Below, in pieces: positions 44,652-55,104 of a DNA stretch of 64,000 nt. This DNA is from Bacteroidota bacterium (GTDB lineage: Bacteria; Bacteroidota; Bacteroidia; Chitinophagales; Chitinophagaceae): the NCBI GenBank assembly GCA_030706605.1, contig JAUZOE010000009.1:1-64000 (forward strand), given 5' to 3'. Below the pieces are notes generated by a model that was given only the letters and a program-made list of their open reading frames with translations, searched no databases and had not been told where the DNA came from. The translations under genes were made by a program, and so were the position numbers. The stretch's first letter is position 1. Each line of letters starts with the position of its first letter.

Positions 44652-45584
44652 ATGAAAGTAACCGTAGTAGGCGCGGGCGCAGTAGGCGCTACCTGTGCTG
44701 ACAACATCGCCCGGAAAGAACTTTGCGAAGAGTTGGTAATGCTTGACATTAAGGAAGGAATTACCGAAGGAAAAGCGATGGATTTTATGCAAAGCGCTGC
44801 TTTGTTAGGAAGTGACACCAAAATTATTGGTAGCACTAATGATTACAAAAAAACTGCCGGCAGTAATGTGGTAGTTATTACTTCAGGTATACCTCGTAAA
44901 CCAGGAATGACACGTGAAGAATTAATCGGGATCAATGCAGGAATCGTAAAAGGCGTTACCACCAATATCCTGGAACATTCCCCGGATGCAATAATTATTG
45001 TAATCAGCAACCCGATGGATACTATGACCTACCTCGCATTAAAATCGAGCGGGCTTTCCAAAAACAGGATTATCGGAATGGGTGGTTTGCTTGATAGCAG
45101 CCGTTTTAAATATTTTTTATCTACCGCAATGCAGTGCTCTGCTCATGACTTACAGGCTGTAGTAATCGGCGGACATGGAGATACCACTATGATTCCTTTG
45201 ACCAGGCTGGCAACCTACAACGGAACGCCTGTTTCTAATATGTTGGACGATGCGACTCTGAAACAGGTAGCAGCAGATACCATGGTAGGCGGTGCCACAC
45301 TTACCAAATTATTAGGCACCAGTGCCTGGTATGCTCCAGGTGCCGCAGGCGCTACTTTGGTAGAAGCCATCGTTCGAGATGAAAAGAAATTAATTCCCTG
45401 CTGTGTAATGCTTGACGGCGAATATGGGCAGAAAGATATTTGCATGGGTGTACCCGTAGTGATTGGAAAAAATGGCTGGGAAAAGATCATTGATTTCAAA
45501 CTGAATGAAGAAGAGCAGGCAGCCTTTAATAAAAGCGCTGAAGCTGTGAGGACAATGAATGGTGCTCTGGAAGGACTGAAATAA
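44652..45584 (+). CDS. mdh: Malate dehydrogenase
   Basis: This 310-residue NAD-dependent enzyme interconverts malate and oxaloacetate in the TCA cycle. The nucleotide motif is VVGAGAVGATCADNIA at 4-19, substrate-binding arginines occur in GIPRKPGMTREEL (the R at position 2 of the PRKPG loop marks malate specificity, where lactate dehydrogenases have Gln), and the catalytic histidine is in IGGHGDTTMIP. It is of the lactate-dehydrogenase-like MDH branch. It has its own terminator. Confidence 0.94.
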   Translation: MKVTVVGAGAVGATCADNIARKELCEELVMLDIKEGITEGKAMDFMQSAALLGSDTKIIGSTNDYKKTAGSNVVVITSGIPRKPGMTREELIGINAGIVKGVTTNILEHSPDAIIIVISNPMDTMTYLALKSSGLSKNRIIGMGGLLDSSRFKYFLSTAMQCSAHDLQAVVIGGHGDTTMIPLTRLATYNGTPVSNMLDDATLKQVAADTMVGGATLTKLLGTSAWYAPGAAGATLVEAIVRDEKKLIPCCVMLDGEYGQKDICMGVPVVIGKNGWEKIIDFKLNEEEQAAFNKSAEAVRTMNGALEGLK

Positions 45585-45614
45585 AGAACAGTAAAAAGAA
45601 TTAAGAAATTAATG

Positions 45615-45646
45615 AAACCCGGTGCCCAATTATTTGCACCGGGTTT
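45615..45646 (+). terminator. Terminator after mdh
   Basis: AAACCCGGTGC (45615-45625) and GCACCGGGTTT (45636-45646) form a perfect 11-pair stem, extended by TT, 31 bases after the mdh stop. Confidence 0.85.
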
Positions 45647-45790
45647 TTAATGGATTAACTTTGGATAATATTAGCAAAAATTTTCTATTCTAACATTTAA
45701 CTTAGCAAGCAATTAATGAAAATTTATTGCGTGTTTTATTTACATATTTTACGAGGTTGAAATTAAAATTTAAAATAAAATATAAGTAAC

Positions 45791-47014
45791 ATGAATATAA
45801 AAAAAACCTGCTTTTTTTTATTATTACTTTTAGCTGCCGGTTGTAATGAGGGTAATAAGAATAAAACTAAAACTGATACTAAATATGCAAAAGGCTCTTA
45901 TGGCTACGATGCGGCATTTCTCAAGAAATATTCAACTGGTATTATTGAATTGCAAAATGGGAATGCAAAAGTTTTATTAAGTGCAAATTACCAGGGAAGA
46001 GTGATGACAAGTACTGCAGCCGGTGATAGTGGTTCAAGCTATGGGTGGATCAACTACAGTTTAATATCATCAGGAATAAAGAAAAAACAATTCAATCCGG
46101 TAGGAGGTGAAGAAAGGTTATGGCTTGGACCTGAAGGTGGTCAATTTTCAATTTATTTCAAAAAAGGCGATTCATTCAACATTAAAAACTGGCAAGTCCC
46201 TGCTGTAATTGACACAGAAAAGTTTGATGTTATCCGATCAGACTCCTCATCAGCAACCTTTTCTAAGAACGCAATACTCACTAATTATTCAGGATCAGTT
46301 TTTCATTTACAAATTAAAAGAAAAATTCAGTTACTTGATAAAAGCACAACAGAACAGATACTGAACTCAAATATCCCTTCAGGTGTCCAATTTGTTGCTT
46401 ACCAATCTTTCAATCAAATAATAAATTCGGGCAACAATAAATGGAAAAAAGAAACCGGCCTGCTTTCCATTTGGTTATTGGGAATGATGACACCTACTGA
46501 ACAAACAAAAGTTATAATTCCCTTTTCGCCTCACCCCAATGCACGTTCATTTATAACAGATAATTATTTTGGGGAAATTCCTCAGGATAGATTAACAGTA
46601 AAAGACAGCATTTTATATTTTCGTTGTGATGGAAAATCCAGAGGTAAACTTGGTATAGCACCAGTTATCGCAAAGCCTATCGTCGGAAGTTTTGATTTTG
46701 AAAAAAATATTCTAACCATTTTAATTCCGGAAGTACACAAAAATGAAATGTATGTGAATTCAAAATGGGAAATTCAAAAAGAACCTTATAAGGGAGATGT
46801 AATCAATTCTTACAATGACGGCCCTTTGCAGGACGGCAGTCAACTTGGACCTTTCTACGAAATAGAATCTTCATCACCTGTAAAAGAATTAATGCCTGGC
46901 CAATCTGAAGAATATCAACAAACCATCATTCATTTTCATGGCAACTATTTATCTTTAAAAGAATTAGCGAATCGTTTATTAAATGTAGATTTGAATACTG
47001 TCAAAAACTGGTAA
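45791..47014 (+). CDS. Lipoprotein, DUF6786-like
   Basis: This 407-residue protein has a lipobox LAAGC (cysteine about residue 18) and then a beta-rich domain of about 370 residues with NYQGRVMTSTAAGDSGSSYG, EERLWLGPEGGQFSIYF and the C-terminal GPFYEIESSSPVKELMPGQS. These are features of the DUF6786 family, which is found in Bacteroidota and seems to have a galactose-mutarotase-like fold; its function is not known to me. It is followed 12 bases later by the FAH-family gene, so both likely belong to a sugar-acid pathway. Confidence 0.7.
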   Translation: MNIKKTCFFLLLLLAAGCNEGNKNKTKTDTKYAKGSYGYDAAFLKKYSTGIIELQNGNAKVLLSANYQGRVMTSTAAGDSGSSYGWINYSLISSGIKKKQFNPVGGEERLWLGPEGGQFSIYFKKGDSFNIKNWQVPAVIDTEKFDVIRSDSSSATFSKNAILTNYSGSVFHLQIKRKIQLLDKSTTEQILNSNIPSGVQFVAYQSFNQIINSGNNKWKKETGLLSIWLLGMMTPTEQTKVIIPFSPHPNARSFITDNYFGEIPQDRLTVKDSILYFRCDGKSRGKLGIAPVIAKPIVGSFDFEKNILTILIPEVHKNEMYVNSKWEIQKEPYKGDVINSYNDGPLQDGSQLGPFYEIESSSPVKELMPGQSEEYQQTIIHFHGNYLSLKELANRLLNVDLNTVKNW

Positions 47015-47026
47015 ATCTCTATACAA

Positions 47027-47872
47027 ATGAAACTATTTAAAACTGCAAAAGGCATTTTCCTTAAAAATAACAACAGAAATTATATACTTAAAGGAGAATG
47101 GAACACCATTATTAATCGTGATAATTTATTCGAATATTTATCTCAACAAATAAATGATGAACAATATTCTGATGATTCCAAGTCTTCATCAATAATTGAG
47201 GACTTTACCCTGGCACCAATTGGCCAACAGGAAGTTTGGGCTGCAGGTGTTACTTATTTAAGAAGCCGCGATGCCAGAATGGAAGAATCCAAAGATTCAG
47301 GAGGTGCCGATTTTTACAGCAAAGTGTATAATGCCCAAAGGCCCGAATTATTTTTTAAATCTATGCCACACCGTGTGGCTGCACATAAAGAAAACGTTTT
47401 TATCCGGAAAGATTCCCAATGGAATGCACCTGAACCAGAACTTACTTTATTTATAAATTCAAATGGGAAAATTCAAGGTTACACAATAGGAAATGATATG
47501 AGTTCAAGAGATATTGAAGGTGAAAATCCTTTGTATCTACCTCAGGCAAAAGTATATGAAAAAAGCGCTGCTCTGGGTCCCTGTTTATATGTACCGGAAC
47601 ATCCCATTTCATCTGAAACAGTTATAGGCATTTCTGTTAATAGAGATGAAAAAAATATTTTTAAAAGTGAAATTCAATTGAATAGAATGAAAAGAAGCTT
47701 CACGGATCTTACTGAATATTTGTTCAGGGAATGTGACTTTGAAAATGGAGTTTTTTTAATGACAGGAACAGGAATAGTTCCACCTAATGAATTTTCCCTA
47801 AAAGCAGGTGATAAAATTGAAATTAGTATTGATAAAATAGGGATGCTTACAAACATTGTTGCCTATAAATAA
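47027..47872 (+). CDS. FAH-family hydrolase or dehydratase (2-keto-3-deoxy sugar acid type)
   Basis: The 281-residue protein belongs to the fumarylacetoacetate hydrolase fold. The metal-binding acidic residues lie in [10 protein letters not shown] and [20 protein letters not shown], and [14 protein letters not shown] marks the branch similar to 2-keto-3-deoxy-D-arabinonate dehydratase and relatives. Members act on 2-keto-3-deoxy pentonates or related sugar acids. It has no signal peptide, and it follows the DUF6786-like gene directly. The exact substrate cannot be read from the sequence. Confidence 0.75.
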   Translation: MKLFKTAKGIFLKNNNRNYILKGEWNTIINRDNLFEYLSQQINDEQYSDDSKSSSIIEDFTLAPIGQQEVWAAGVTYLRSRDARMEESKDSGGADFYSKVYNAQRPELFFKSMPHRVAAHKENVFIRKDSQWNAPEPELTLFINSNGKIQGYTIGNDMSSRDIEGENPLYLPQAKVYEKSAALGPCLYVPEHPISSETVIGISVNRDEKNIFKSEIQLNRMKRSFTDLTEYLFRECDFENGVFLMTGTGIVPPNEFSLKAGDKIEISIDKIGMLTNIVAYK

Positions 47873-47890
47873 ATACCAATAGGTTCCTCT

Positions 47891-48991
47891 CTACACATTA
47901 AACCGGAAATGCATCACATCTCCATCATGCACTTCGTATTCTTTTCCTTCTATCCTTAATCTTCCGTTTTCGCGACAGGCTGCTTCAGATTTATATTGAA
48001 TAAAATCATTGAAAGAAATTACCTCAGCTTTAATAAATCCTTTTTCAAAATCAGTATGGATTACACTGGCTGCCTGTGGGGCTTTCCACCCATGGTGAAT
48101 AGTCCAGGCCCTTACTTCCTGCACCCCTGCTGTAAAATAAGTTGAAAGGTTTAAAAGTTTATAGGCGGAATGAATTAAGCGATCTAATGCAGGCTCTTCC
48201 ATTTTATATTCTTCCATAAACATTTGTTTGTCTTCCGGATTTTCAAACTCTGCTATCTGTGCTTCAATAGCATTGGTCATGATGATTACCTGTGCCCCTT
48301 CTTTTTTAGCTGCTTCTACCAATTGATCAGAATATTGATTTCCTGTATGCATTGATGCCTCATCCACATTAGCAACATATAAAACCGGTTTATCAGTCAG
48401 TAAAAAATTATCAGCGATTGCCAGTTTTTCTTCTTTGGATAAATCTAAGGAAAGTATATTTTTGCCTTTATCTAAATGTGCCTTACATTTTTTTAAAACT
48501 TCGAACTCTTCCCTTACTTTGGCATCGCCGGTTTTTAGCATTTTTTCTGTTCTTGACAATTTTCTTTCTACGCTATCAAGATCTTTTAACTGAAGTTCTG
48601 TCTCAATAATTTCTTTATCACTGATCGGGTTGATTGCTCCTTCATCTCTTAAAATATTTTCATCTTCAAAACAACGGATTACATGAATAATAGCATCTAC
48701 CTCTCTTATGTTGGCAAGAAATTTATTTCCCAGGCCTTCGCCTTTACTGGCGCCTTTTACGAGGCCTGCTATATCTACAATTTCAATTTGGGTAGGAACA
48801 ATTCTGTCAGGCTTGACCAATTCAGCAAGCTGTTCAAGCCTTTTATCAGGCACGTTTACCAACCCGATATTAGGTTCTATAGTACAGAAACGATAGTTGC
48901 TTGCCTGCGCTTTTGCACTATTACTAACTGCGTTGAATAAGGTAGATTTCCCTACATTGGGTAACCCTACAATCCCAGCTCTTAAAGCCAT
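47891..48991 (-). CDS. ychF: Redox-regulated ATPase YchF
   Basis: This 366-residue Obg-family protein has the G1 motif GLPNVGKST near residue 9, [20 protein letters not shown] as the G3 region, and the YchF-specific NVDEAS in place of NKxD, which gives ATP rather than GTP preference. The C-terminal TGS domain ends [12 protein letters not shown]. It associates with ribosomes and stress responses in other bacteria. The gene converges on the FAH-family gene and has its own -7 element. Confidence 0.94.
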   Translation of the reverse strand: MALRAGIVGLPNVGKSTLFNAVSNSAKAQASNYRFCTIEPNIGLVNVPDKRLEQLAELVKPDRIVPTQIEIVDIAGLVKGASKGEGLGNKFLANIREVDAIIHVIRCFEDENILRDEGAINPISDKEIIETELQLKDLDSVERKLSRTEKMLKTGDAKVREEFEVLKKCKAHLDKGKNILSLDLSKEEKLAIADNFLLTDKPVLYVANVDEASMHTGNQYSDQLVEAAKKEGAQVIIMTNAIEAQIAEFENPEDKQMFMEEYKMEEPALDRLIHSAYKLLNLSTYFTAGVQEVRAWTIHHGWKAPQAASVIHTDFEKGFIKAEVISFNDFIQYKSEAACRENGRLRIEGKEYEVHDGDVMHFRFNV

Positions 48992-49072
48992 ATTTTTAAA
49001 AATTTATGCTGCATAATTGCAGATTTTATAATCAGATGAATGTCATTTACAACAAAAAATGTTGAAAGCGCG

Positions 49073-49080
49073 CAAATATA
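49073..49080 (-). promoter_or_regulatory. -7 element of ychF
   Basis: On the minus strand TATATTTG matches TAnnTTTG exactly, 81 bases before the ychF start. No matching -33 element is clear. Confidence 0.45.
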
Positions 49081-49247
49081 ACAAATAACCCCTGACGCAT
49101 AGAAACGAACTTATTCCCTTCTATCTTTATTAGCTGGTATTAACAGTTCCATCTATAAATAAGGATACAAAATCAAATGACTAAAGCAATATCAAATTAA
49201 TGATTTAAATAAGCCAGATTCTCAAATAAGTGGCATAAATGAATAGA

Positions 49248-51887
49248 TTATTGAATTCCCTGCATACCATTTTGCAGCCCTTCCTGGTCAGCATTCTGGT
49301 TTTTCCTTTTAAAAAGTGATACATCAAATTTACCAAAACGCCAGTTAAAATTCAACCTTACTATTTGCGGGTCTCTACGTCTTTCATTTTCCTGAATTGA
49401 ATAAATAGTAGAAGAAAAATCCGAACGGGAATGTACTTTGTAAACTCTTGTTTTTAAGAAGTCATTCATACTTATTGAAACAGAAGCTGACTTATCTTTT
49501 AAGAAATCTTTTTTGATGGCTATGTCAAATCCATAGACGGGATCACTATATCCATTGGCTGTTGATAAATTTTCACCGCCAAATGATCTGCCACCACCTC
49601 CGCCACCTCTGCCGGGAGGTAAAATTGTTTTACTGGTATAGTCTCCCGTTAGTTGTATGGTATAGCTTGCCGGCAATTTAAAAGTATTATTGAGTTTTCC
49701 AAACCAACTAAGCTGTTGATTACTCAAATCGCTCTGTAAGTTTTTACCATTGATCATTGAGTTATACAAATTTATATTTGAAGTAAGACTCCACCAGTCA
49801 GTAATTTTATTAGTAGCTGTCACCTCAAGCCCATACGCATCGGAACGGTTGGCATTTACAAAAGTAGAAACAAGGATTGAATCGTTTACGCCGGGATTAG
49901 GATTCTTATCGCGGTATTGGTAATTAGCAATAAGATTGTCTGTGTTTCTGAAATAGGCAGTAGCAATTATATTATTTCCATTTTTCAGATTCAAATCGTA
50001 TGAGAGTTCCATTAAATTAGTAAATTCAGGAACTAAGGCGGGATTGCCTCGGCTTATGTTCAGTGAATCACTGTAATTATAATACGGAATTAACTGGAAG
50101 AAATTCGGACGGTTTATTTTCCTGGAATAATTTAATTGTATGTCTTGTTTGTCATTAATTTTTTGTGTTAAAAACACGCTCGGGAAAAAACTAAATGGAT
50201 ATGAATTTTCAAAAACCTGGTTAGAATCAACAAGTGTTCCTGAATATTTGGAACTCTCTATCCGGCCACCTAATTGATAGGTAAAATTGCTTATTTTCTG
50301 AGAAAATGTCACATATCCAGCATACACCTGGTCTTTAAAATAATACTTACTGTTCAGGTAGGGTACTGACACATAATCATTCAAAGAATGATCATAAGAA
50401 AAATTCTCATTATTGCTACTGTAATTCCTTATAGAACCTCTTAATCCCGCTTCAAGTTTTATTTTATCAGTAATGGGATCTGTATAATCTGTCTGGGCTG
50501 TAAAATATTTGGTAAGTCCATCTCCATAACTCATTTGTTGCCCGTTAAGACCTTTTGGCGTGTTGTCGGGATTGAAATATTCCGTTGCTACTTCCAACCG
50601 ATTACTGGTTTTGCTATAATTATAATTAGCATCGGCTGTAATGTTTTTGTCGGCCTTTGCAAAATTATGTTTAAAACTGAAAGTACCTCCGTAATTATGA
50701 AAAGTGAAATTTCCGGTGGTATTGCTTAACCCGTTCTCACTGGACATATAAGAACCGATAGTACTGTCCCTGCTAATGTCAAGTTTGTCAACATTGGTAA
50801 AGGAACCTCCAACCATTACGCCCGAAAGAGAAAATGTATTTCTATTGTCGTGAAAATAATCGAAACCTGCACGACCAAAGGCAAAATGGCCTCTGCTATC
50901 CGGCTTGTCATCCTGAGAAAGTACTGCTTTGGTATCATTAATAAAATCGGTTCTGGTAGTACTTTGATTACTTATAGATTTACGCTGATTATACATTGCA
51001 TTGGCGAAGAAGTTGATTTTTCCCTGTTTAATATTAACATCGGCACCAAATCCATGACTAAGTCTGGAATCAATGTTGGCCCTGACATTTCCATTATAAC
51101 CGGCTTTTCGGTTCTTCTTAAGAACGATATTCAGGATACCCGCTCCGCCACCGGAAGCATCAAATTTTGCAGATGGATTGGTAATAATTTCTACACTTTC
51201 TATTTCATCTGCAGGTATCTGATCAAGTGTCAGGGTAGTAGGGCGGCCATCAATAAATATTTGAGGAGTTATATTTCTTAAAGTTACATTACCATCAATA
51301 TCTACATTTACTGAAGGAAAATTTTTCATTACATCCACAGCAGTTCCACCAACGCTTGTCAGGCTTTTAGATACGTTAAAAACTTTTCTGTCAACGTTCA
51401 TCTGAAGAAGCGGTGCATCTGCCGTAACTACCACTCCAGCTAATTGCTCCGGGTTGGGTATCAATTTAATATTTCCCAGGTCTTTATCTACGGCATTGAT
51501 CATTTGACTCATGTCGCCGCCGTTCATTTTTAAATTAAAATAAATTTTTTCATTGAAAGGCTTGAATCCTATAGCAGTTATAGAAATCTGGTACATGCCA
51601 AAAATTGACAGTTTATCAATACTAAACTCACCCCTTCTATTTGTCAACATAGCCGCTACTACAAAATCTTTCCTCTTTTTTGTAACCGTATCCATCCTGT
51701 TTTGTGTAAGCTGAACCGATGCTGCTTCCATAGGTTTATTACTGTTGCTATCTATTACTTTCCCATAAAAATGCCCCATATTCATACTTTGCCCTCCCCC
51801 ACTTCTTCCTTTCGTTTGGGAATGTGCATTCATGGTTATAACTGTGATCAAAATCAATAAGCAACCAGTTTTCAAACTCCGTTTCAT
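49248..51887 (-). CDS. Outer-membrane beta-barrel protein (TonB-receptor-like, OMP_b-brl type)
   Basis: This 879-residue protein has a signal peptide, a carboxypeptidase-regulatory-like beta-sandwich (about 35-120), a plug-like domain (about 150-260; DVMKNFPSVNVDIDGNVTLR and ADEIESVEIITNPSAKFDA) and a C-terminal barrel of alternating aromatic beta strands. No SusD-like partner lies next to it, and the barrel type is that of Bacteroidota proteins related to TonB-dependent receptors but of uncertain cargo. The segment GRGGGGGGRSFGG in a late loop is unusually glycine-rich. Confidence 0.82.
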   Translation of the reverse strand: MKRSLKTGCLLILITVITMNAHSQTKGRSGGGQSMNMGHFYGKVIDSNSNKPMEAASVQLTQNRMDTVTKKRKDFVVAAMLTNRRGEFSIDKLSIFGMYQISITAIGFKPFNEKIYFNLKMNGGDMSQMINAVDKDLGNIKLIPNPEQLAGVVVTADAPLLQMNVDRKVFNVSKSLTSVGGTAVDVMKNFPSVNVDIDGNVTLRNITPQIFIDGRPTTLTLDQIPADEIESVEIITNPSAKFDASGGGAGILNIVLKKNRKAGYNGNVRANIDSRLSHGFGADVNIKQGKINFFANAMYNQRKSISNQSTTRTDFINDTKAVLSQDDKPDSRGHFAFGRAGFDYFHDNRNTFSLSGVMVGGSFTNVDKLDISRDSTIGSYMSSENGLSNTTGNFTFHNYGGTFSFKHNFAKADKNITADANYNYSKTSNRLEVATEYFNPDNTPKGLNGQQMSYGDGLTKYFTAQTDYTDPITDKIKLEAGLRGSIRNYSSNNENFSYDHSLNDYVSVPYLNSKYYFKDQVYAGYVTFSQKISNFTYQLGGRIESSKYSGTLVDSNQVFENSYPFSFFPSVFLTQKINDKQDIQLNYSRKINRPNFFQLIPYYNYSDSLNISRGNPALVPEFTNLMELSYDLNLKNGNNIIATAYFRNTDNLIANYQYRDKNPNPGVNDSILVSTFVNANRSDAYGLEVTATNKITDWWSLTSNINLYNSMINGKNLQSDLSNQQLSWFGKLNNTFKLPASYTIQLTGDYTSKTILPPGRGGGGGGRSFGGENLSTANGYSDPVYGFDIAIKKDFLKDKSASVSISMNDFLKTRVYKVHSRSDFSSTIYSIQENERRRDPQIVRLNFNWRFGKFDVSLFKRKNQNADQEGLQNGMQGIQ

Positions 51888-52090
51888 TGTTATAATTTTC
51901 CCAATACAAATCTTAGTGCCTGTTGCGATAAGTAAGTTATATATATGAGTGGCAGTTAATCAGTTTTAGGTAACGAAATTGCATATAATATTTGACAAAC
52001 AAAAAATAAAACAGAAGTAAAGTAAGCCACTTTAAGTCAAAAGAAGAATATTTATCCTTTTATTAGTAAAAAATAAAATATAAAAAGAGA

Positions 52091-52123
52091 TTTGTTTTAA
52101 GATCAAATTTTTATTTAATTTTG
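52091..52123 (+). promoter_or_regulatory. Promoter of tRNA-His
   Basis: TTTG (52091-52094), a 21-base spacer and TAATTTTG (52116-52123) match the Bacteroidota consensus in both elements and spacing. The -7 element and the following CAGCCCAA are the same as at the rpsF operon. Confidence 0.75.
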
Positions 52124-52136
52124 CAGCCCAATTTAT

Positions 52137-52211
52137 GGTGGTTGTAGCTCAGTTGGTTAGAGCATCAGATTGTGATTCTGAGGGTCGTGGGTTCGAGCCC
52201 CATCATCCACC
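52137..52211 (+). tRNA. tRNA-His (anticodon GTG)
   Basis: The D arm (TAGCTCAGTTGGTTAGAGC), anticodon arm (TCAGA, loop TTGTGAT, TCTGA) and T arm (GTGGG, TTCGAGC, CCCAT) are clear, and the anticodon is GTG. The acceptor arms are GTGGTTG and CATCCAC with one T-T mismatch, plus the extra G at -1 facing C73, as is typical of tRNA-His. The CCA end is not encoded. Confidence 0.95.
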
Positions 52212-52212
52212 C

Positions 52213-52243
52213 AAAAAATCCTGCATGCTTTGCGGGATTTTTT
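52213..52243 (+). terminator. Terminator after tRNA-His
   Basis: AAAAAATCCTGCA and TGCGGGATTTTTT pair over 13 bases with one G-T wobble around TGCTT, starting two bases after the tRNA. Confidence 0.85.
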
Positions 52244-52389
52244 GTTTAGAAATTTCTTTATTAATGGCAATAATTTTATGTGAAAATCGTCTATTCTTTT
52301 TACAAAACCTTTGTTAATTCAGTTTCTTACTCTTAGTACGAATCTAATTTCTATTACTTTTACGTATGAACCTAATAATCAATTTTATT

Positions 52390-54540
52390 ATGAGCAAAAA
52401 ATTTATTCCGGTACTTTTAGTTCTTATACTTGGAGGCTTATTCATAGGCTATGGGGTAATGGGAAGGAACGACAAACAAAATGATGATCCCAAAGTTAAA
52501 TATCAAAGAATTCTTCGTAATGTAGGTATTGTTTTAGAACAGGGACATTATGATCCCAAAAAGATTGATGACAAGTTTTCGCAGGAAGTGCTAAAAAAAT
52601 TTGAAGAAAACCTCGACCCGGATAAATATATTTTTTTAGAGCAGGATATTGATGCATTCAAAAAATATGGAAACAGAATAGATGATGAAATTCATGGAGC
52701 TCCCATTGAATCTTTTTATGCTATCAGCAAAGTTTATCAGAAACGATTAGACGAAGTTTCTTCTTTATACAATAAGATTCTTAAAAAACATTTTGATTTT
52801 TCAAAAAATGAATCTTTGCAAACGGATGGCGATAAAAGAGAATATCCGAACTCTATAGCCGAAAGAGATGATTATGCAAGAAAACGTTTAAAATACCTTG
52901 TACTTGGCAGATATGTCGACCTGCAGGATGACCGCGAAAAAAATAAAAAAGATTCAGCTTACAAACCCGATTCCACACTTCAAAGCGAAGCGATTGCCAT
53001 TGTTTCAAGACAAATGGACCGTTATTTTCAAACACTGAAAAATCACAATACAGATGATGATATGTTCAGCACCTTTGTAAATGCTATTACGAGCAGCATG
53101 GATCCTCATACCTCATACTTTGCTCCGGTAGATAAGAGGAGCTTTGATGAAATGCTTAGCGGCACTTTTTTTGGAATTGGTGCCCAGTTGCAGGAAAAAG
53201 ATGGAAAAATAACCATAGCCAGCCTTATAACGGGAATGCCTGCCTGGAAAACCAATGAAGTTACTCCGGGAGATGAAATTATAAAAATAGGTGAAGGATC
53301 TGCACCACCCATTGATGTAACAGGCTATTCTATTGAAGATGCCGTAAAATTAATCAGGGGCGAAGAAAGAGGTTCAGAAGTAAGACTGACTCTTAAAAAA
53401 GCAGATGGTACTATTAAAGTGGTTCCCATAATCAGGGATAAAATCTCGTTGGAAGACACTTTTGCAAAAAGCGCTATTATTAATGGAACTCACAAAGTAG
53501 GGTATATTTATTTACCCGAATTTTATGCAGATTTTAATGACCCATCTGGGAGAAGATGTGCCACCGATGTGGCCAAAGAAGTAGAAAAACTAAAAGCAGA
53601 AAAAGTTGAAGGAATTGTCATTGACCTGAGAGGTAATGGAGGTGGTTCGCTATCTGATGTCGTAGATATGGTTGGTTTATTTATTAAAGGCGGACCAGTA
53701 GTACAGGTTAAAGGGCGGGATGAAAAAGCAAGTGTTTTGTCAGATAAAGACAAGGAAGTATTATATACAGGCCCTCTGGCCGTGATGGTTGATGAATTAA
53801 GCGCATCTGCCTCTGAAATTTTTGCTGCGGCTATACAGGATTATCATAGGGGAATTGTAATTGGAAGCACCTCTACTTACGGAAAAGGTACTGTTCAAAG
53901 AAGTATTTCTCTTGATCCCCAGTCTGAAAATGCTTTATTCTCTCAACCGGACCAAGGGCTTGGCGATATCAAACTTACTTTCAGAAAATTTTACCGGATC
54001 AATGGAGGTGCCACCCAACTGCGCGGCGTAGTTCCTGATATTATTATTCCTGACAGGCTAGAGAACGCCAAATTTCGCGAAAAAGATAATCCTGATGCAT
54101 TAGGCTGGGATGAAATTCCTAAAGCCAACTATGCTTTATGGAACCCTGGCTACAACTATACATCAGTAGTTAATAACATGAATGAGGAAATTAAAAATAA
54201 TAATAATTTTAAAAACATAAGCAAAACTGTATCATTACTTGATAAATACAGGAATGAGGAAGTTCCATTGAATATCGTTAAGTTCAGGCAGTTGCAGCAG
54301 GAAATAAAAGATGCTGCGAAACAATTAGAAGTTGATACAAAATCTCCTGTAAACCTGAAAGTGAAAAGCCTGAAAGTAGATTCTCTAGCTATTGCAGGTG
54401 ATACCGATAAAGTGAAAAAAGAAGCCTTGTTTTTAAAAAATATCAGCGGAGATATTTATATAGATGAAACTTTAAAGGCGCTTGACCAGGTAATTGGTGA
54501 AGCCATATTAGCTGAAAGAAGTTCTTCAGTACATTATTAA
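52390..54540 (+). CDS. prc: Tail-specific (carboxy-terminal processing) protease
   Basis: From the ATG at 52390 the protein has 716 residues and begins with a signal or membrane anchor (KKFIPVLLVLILGG). An N-terminal helical domain is followed by a PDZ domain (about 255-340; TFFGIGAQLQEKDGKI) and the S41 catalytic region with the serine in DELSASASEIFAAA (S473) and lysine in STYGKGTVQ (K499). It degrades periplasmic proteins with nonpolar C-termini. A start eight codons upstream is possible but lacks a better signal sequence. Confidence 0.92.
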   Translation: MSKKFIPVLLVLILGGLFIGYGVMGRNDKQNDDPKVKYQRILRNVGIVLEQGHYDPKKIDDKFSQEVLKKFEENLDPDKYIFLEQDIDAFKKYGNRIDDEIHGAPIESFYAISKVYQKRLDEVSSLYNKILKKHFDFSKNESLQTDGDKREYPNSIAERDDYARKRLKYLVLGRYVDLQDDREKNKKDSAYKPDSTLQSEAIAIVSRQMDRYFQTLKNHNTDDDMFSTFVNAITSSMDPHTSYFAPVDKRSFDEMLSGTFFGIGAQLQEKDGKITIASLITGMPAWKTNEVTPGDEIIKIGEGSAPPIDVTGYSIEDAVKLIRGEERGSEVRLTLKKADGTIKVVPIIRDKISLEDTFAKSAIINGTHKVGYIYLPEFYADFNDPSGRRCATDVAKEVEKLKAEKVEGIVIDLRGNGGGSLSDVVDMVGLFIKGGPVVQVKGRDEKASVLSDKDKEVLYTGPLAVMVDELSASASEIFAAAIQDYHRGIVIGSTSTYGKGTVQRSISLDPQSENALFSQPDQGLGDIKLTFRKFYRINGGATQLRGVVPDIIIPDRLENAKFREKDNPDALGWDEIPKANYALWNPGYNYTSVVNNMNEEIKNNNNFKNISKTVSLLDKYRNEEVPLNIVKFRQLQQEIKDAAKQLEVDTKSPVNLKVKSLKVDSLAIAGDTDKVKKEALFLKNISGDIYIDETLKALDQVIGEAILAERSSSVHY

Positions 54541-54561
54541 TAGCCGAATTTGTTATACGCT

Positions 54562-54592
54562 AAAAAAGCCGGTAAAATATACCGGCTTTTTT
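54562..54592 (+). terminator. Terminator after prc
   Basis: AAAAAAGCCGGTA (54562-54574) and TACCGGCTTTTTT (54580-54592) form a perfect 13-pair stem with an AAATA loop, 21 bases after the stop codon. Confidence 0.88.
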
Positions 54593-54649
54593 TATGATAG
54601 TACTGGAATATCTTTTTTAAATAACCCCATTAAATTTTTGATTTTCTGG

Positions 54650-55081
54650 TCAAATCAATCTCCGGTGGTAATTTATTTGACCAAGATGGTAATTTAAGTG
54701 AGTTAATAACAGAACCATCACATTTTCTGTGGAAAACACAACGTTATTGATTGGCTGTTGAAAATCTTTTTTCCAATCTTCATCCGATAAGTTGGGCAAT
54801 GTGTTTTTAATAACATCAGAAATAGCATTTATCTCAGATATTAATTTTTCCCTGGGGATGTTTTTTTGAGAAAATTCTTTTTCACGCTCGCGCACATAGC
54901 CCGTGTTCCCAAGGTAATTACCTATTAATTGATTCAGGTTCCCAATAAGATGCAACGTTAGATTTCCGGCTGAATTAGCAATGCTCCCTTTTGTTTTCCA
55001 AAGCTCACTTTCATCTTGATATAAATTGATTTCTTCGGTTAGTTTTTTCATATCTCTTTCAAAAAAATAGATAAAATCCAT
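54650..55081 (-). CDS. DinB-family protein (DUF1572-like)
   Basis: This 143-residue protein has the DinB four-helix pattern. It shows histidines in NLTLHLIGNLNQL and HLNYHLGQINYHRRL, which are positions used for metal binding in the fold, and LIGNYLGNTGYVRERE between them. The family includes bacillithiol- or mycothiol-dependent transferases and many proteins of unknown function. No thiol-pathway genes are near. It converges on prc and precedes nothing in an operon. Confidence 0.75.
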   Translation of the reverse strand: MDFIYFFERDMKKLTEEINLYQDESELWKTKGSIANSAGNLTLHLIGNLNQLIGNYLGNTGYVREREKEFSQKNIPREKLISEINAISDVIKNTLPNLSDEDWKKDFQQPINNVVFSTENVMVLLLTHLNYHLGQINYHRRLI

Positions 55082-55104
55082 AGTATGTTAGTTTAAAATG
55101 GGAG

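Noticed and set aside
44361-44836. Overlapping frames on both strands between the second thioredoxin-like gene and mdh
   Set aside because: They overlap the ends of two well-supported genes and lack starts, domains or sensible composition.
52135-52317. A 60-codon frame across the tRNA
   Set aside because: It reads through tRNA-His and its terminator, so it is not coding.
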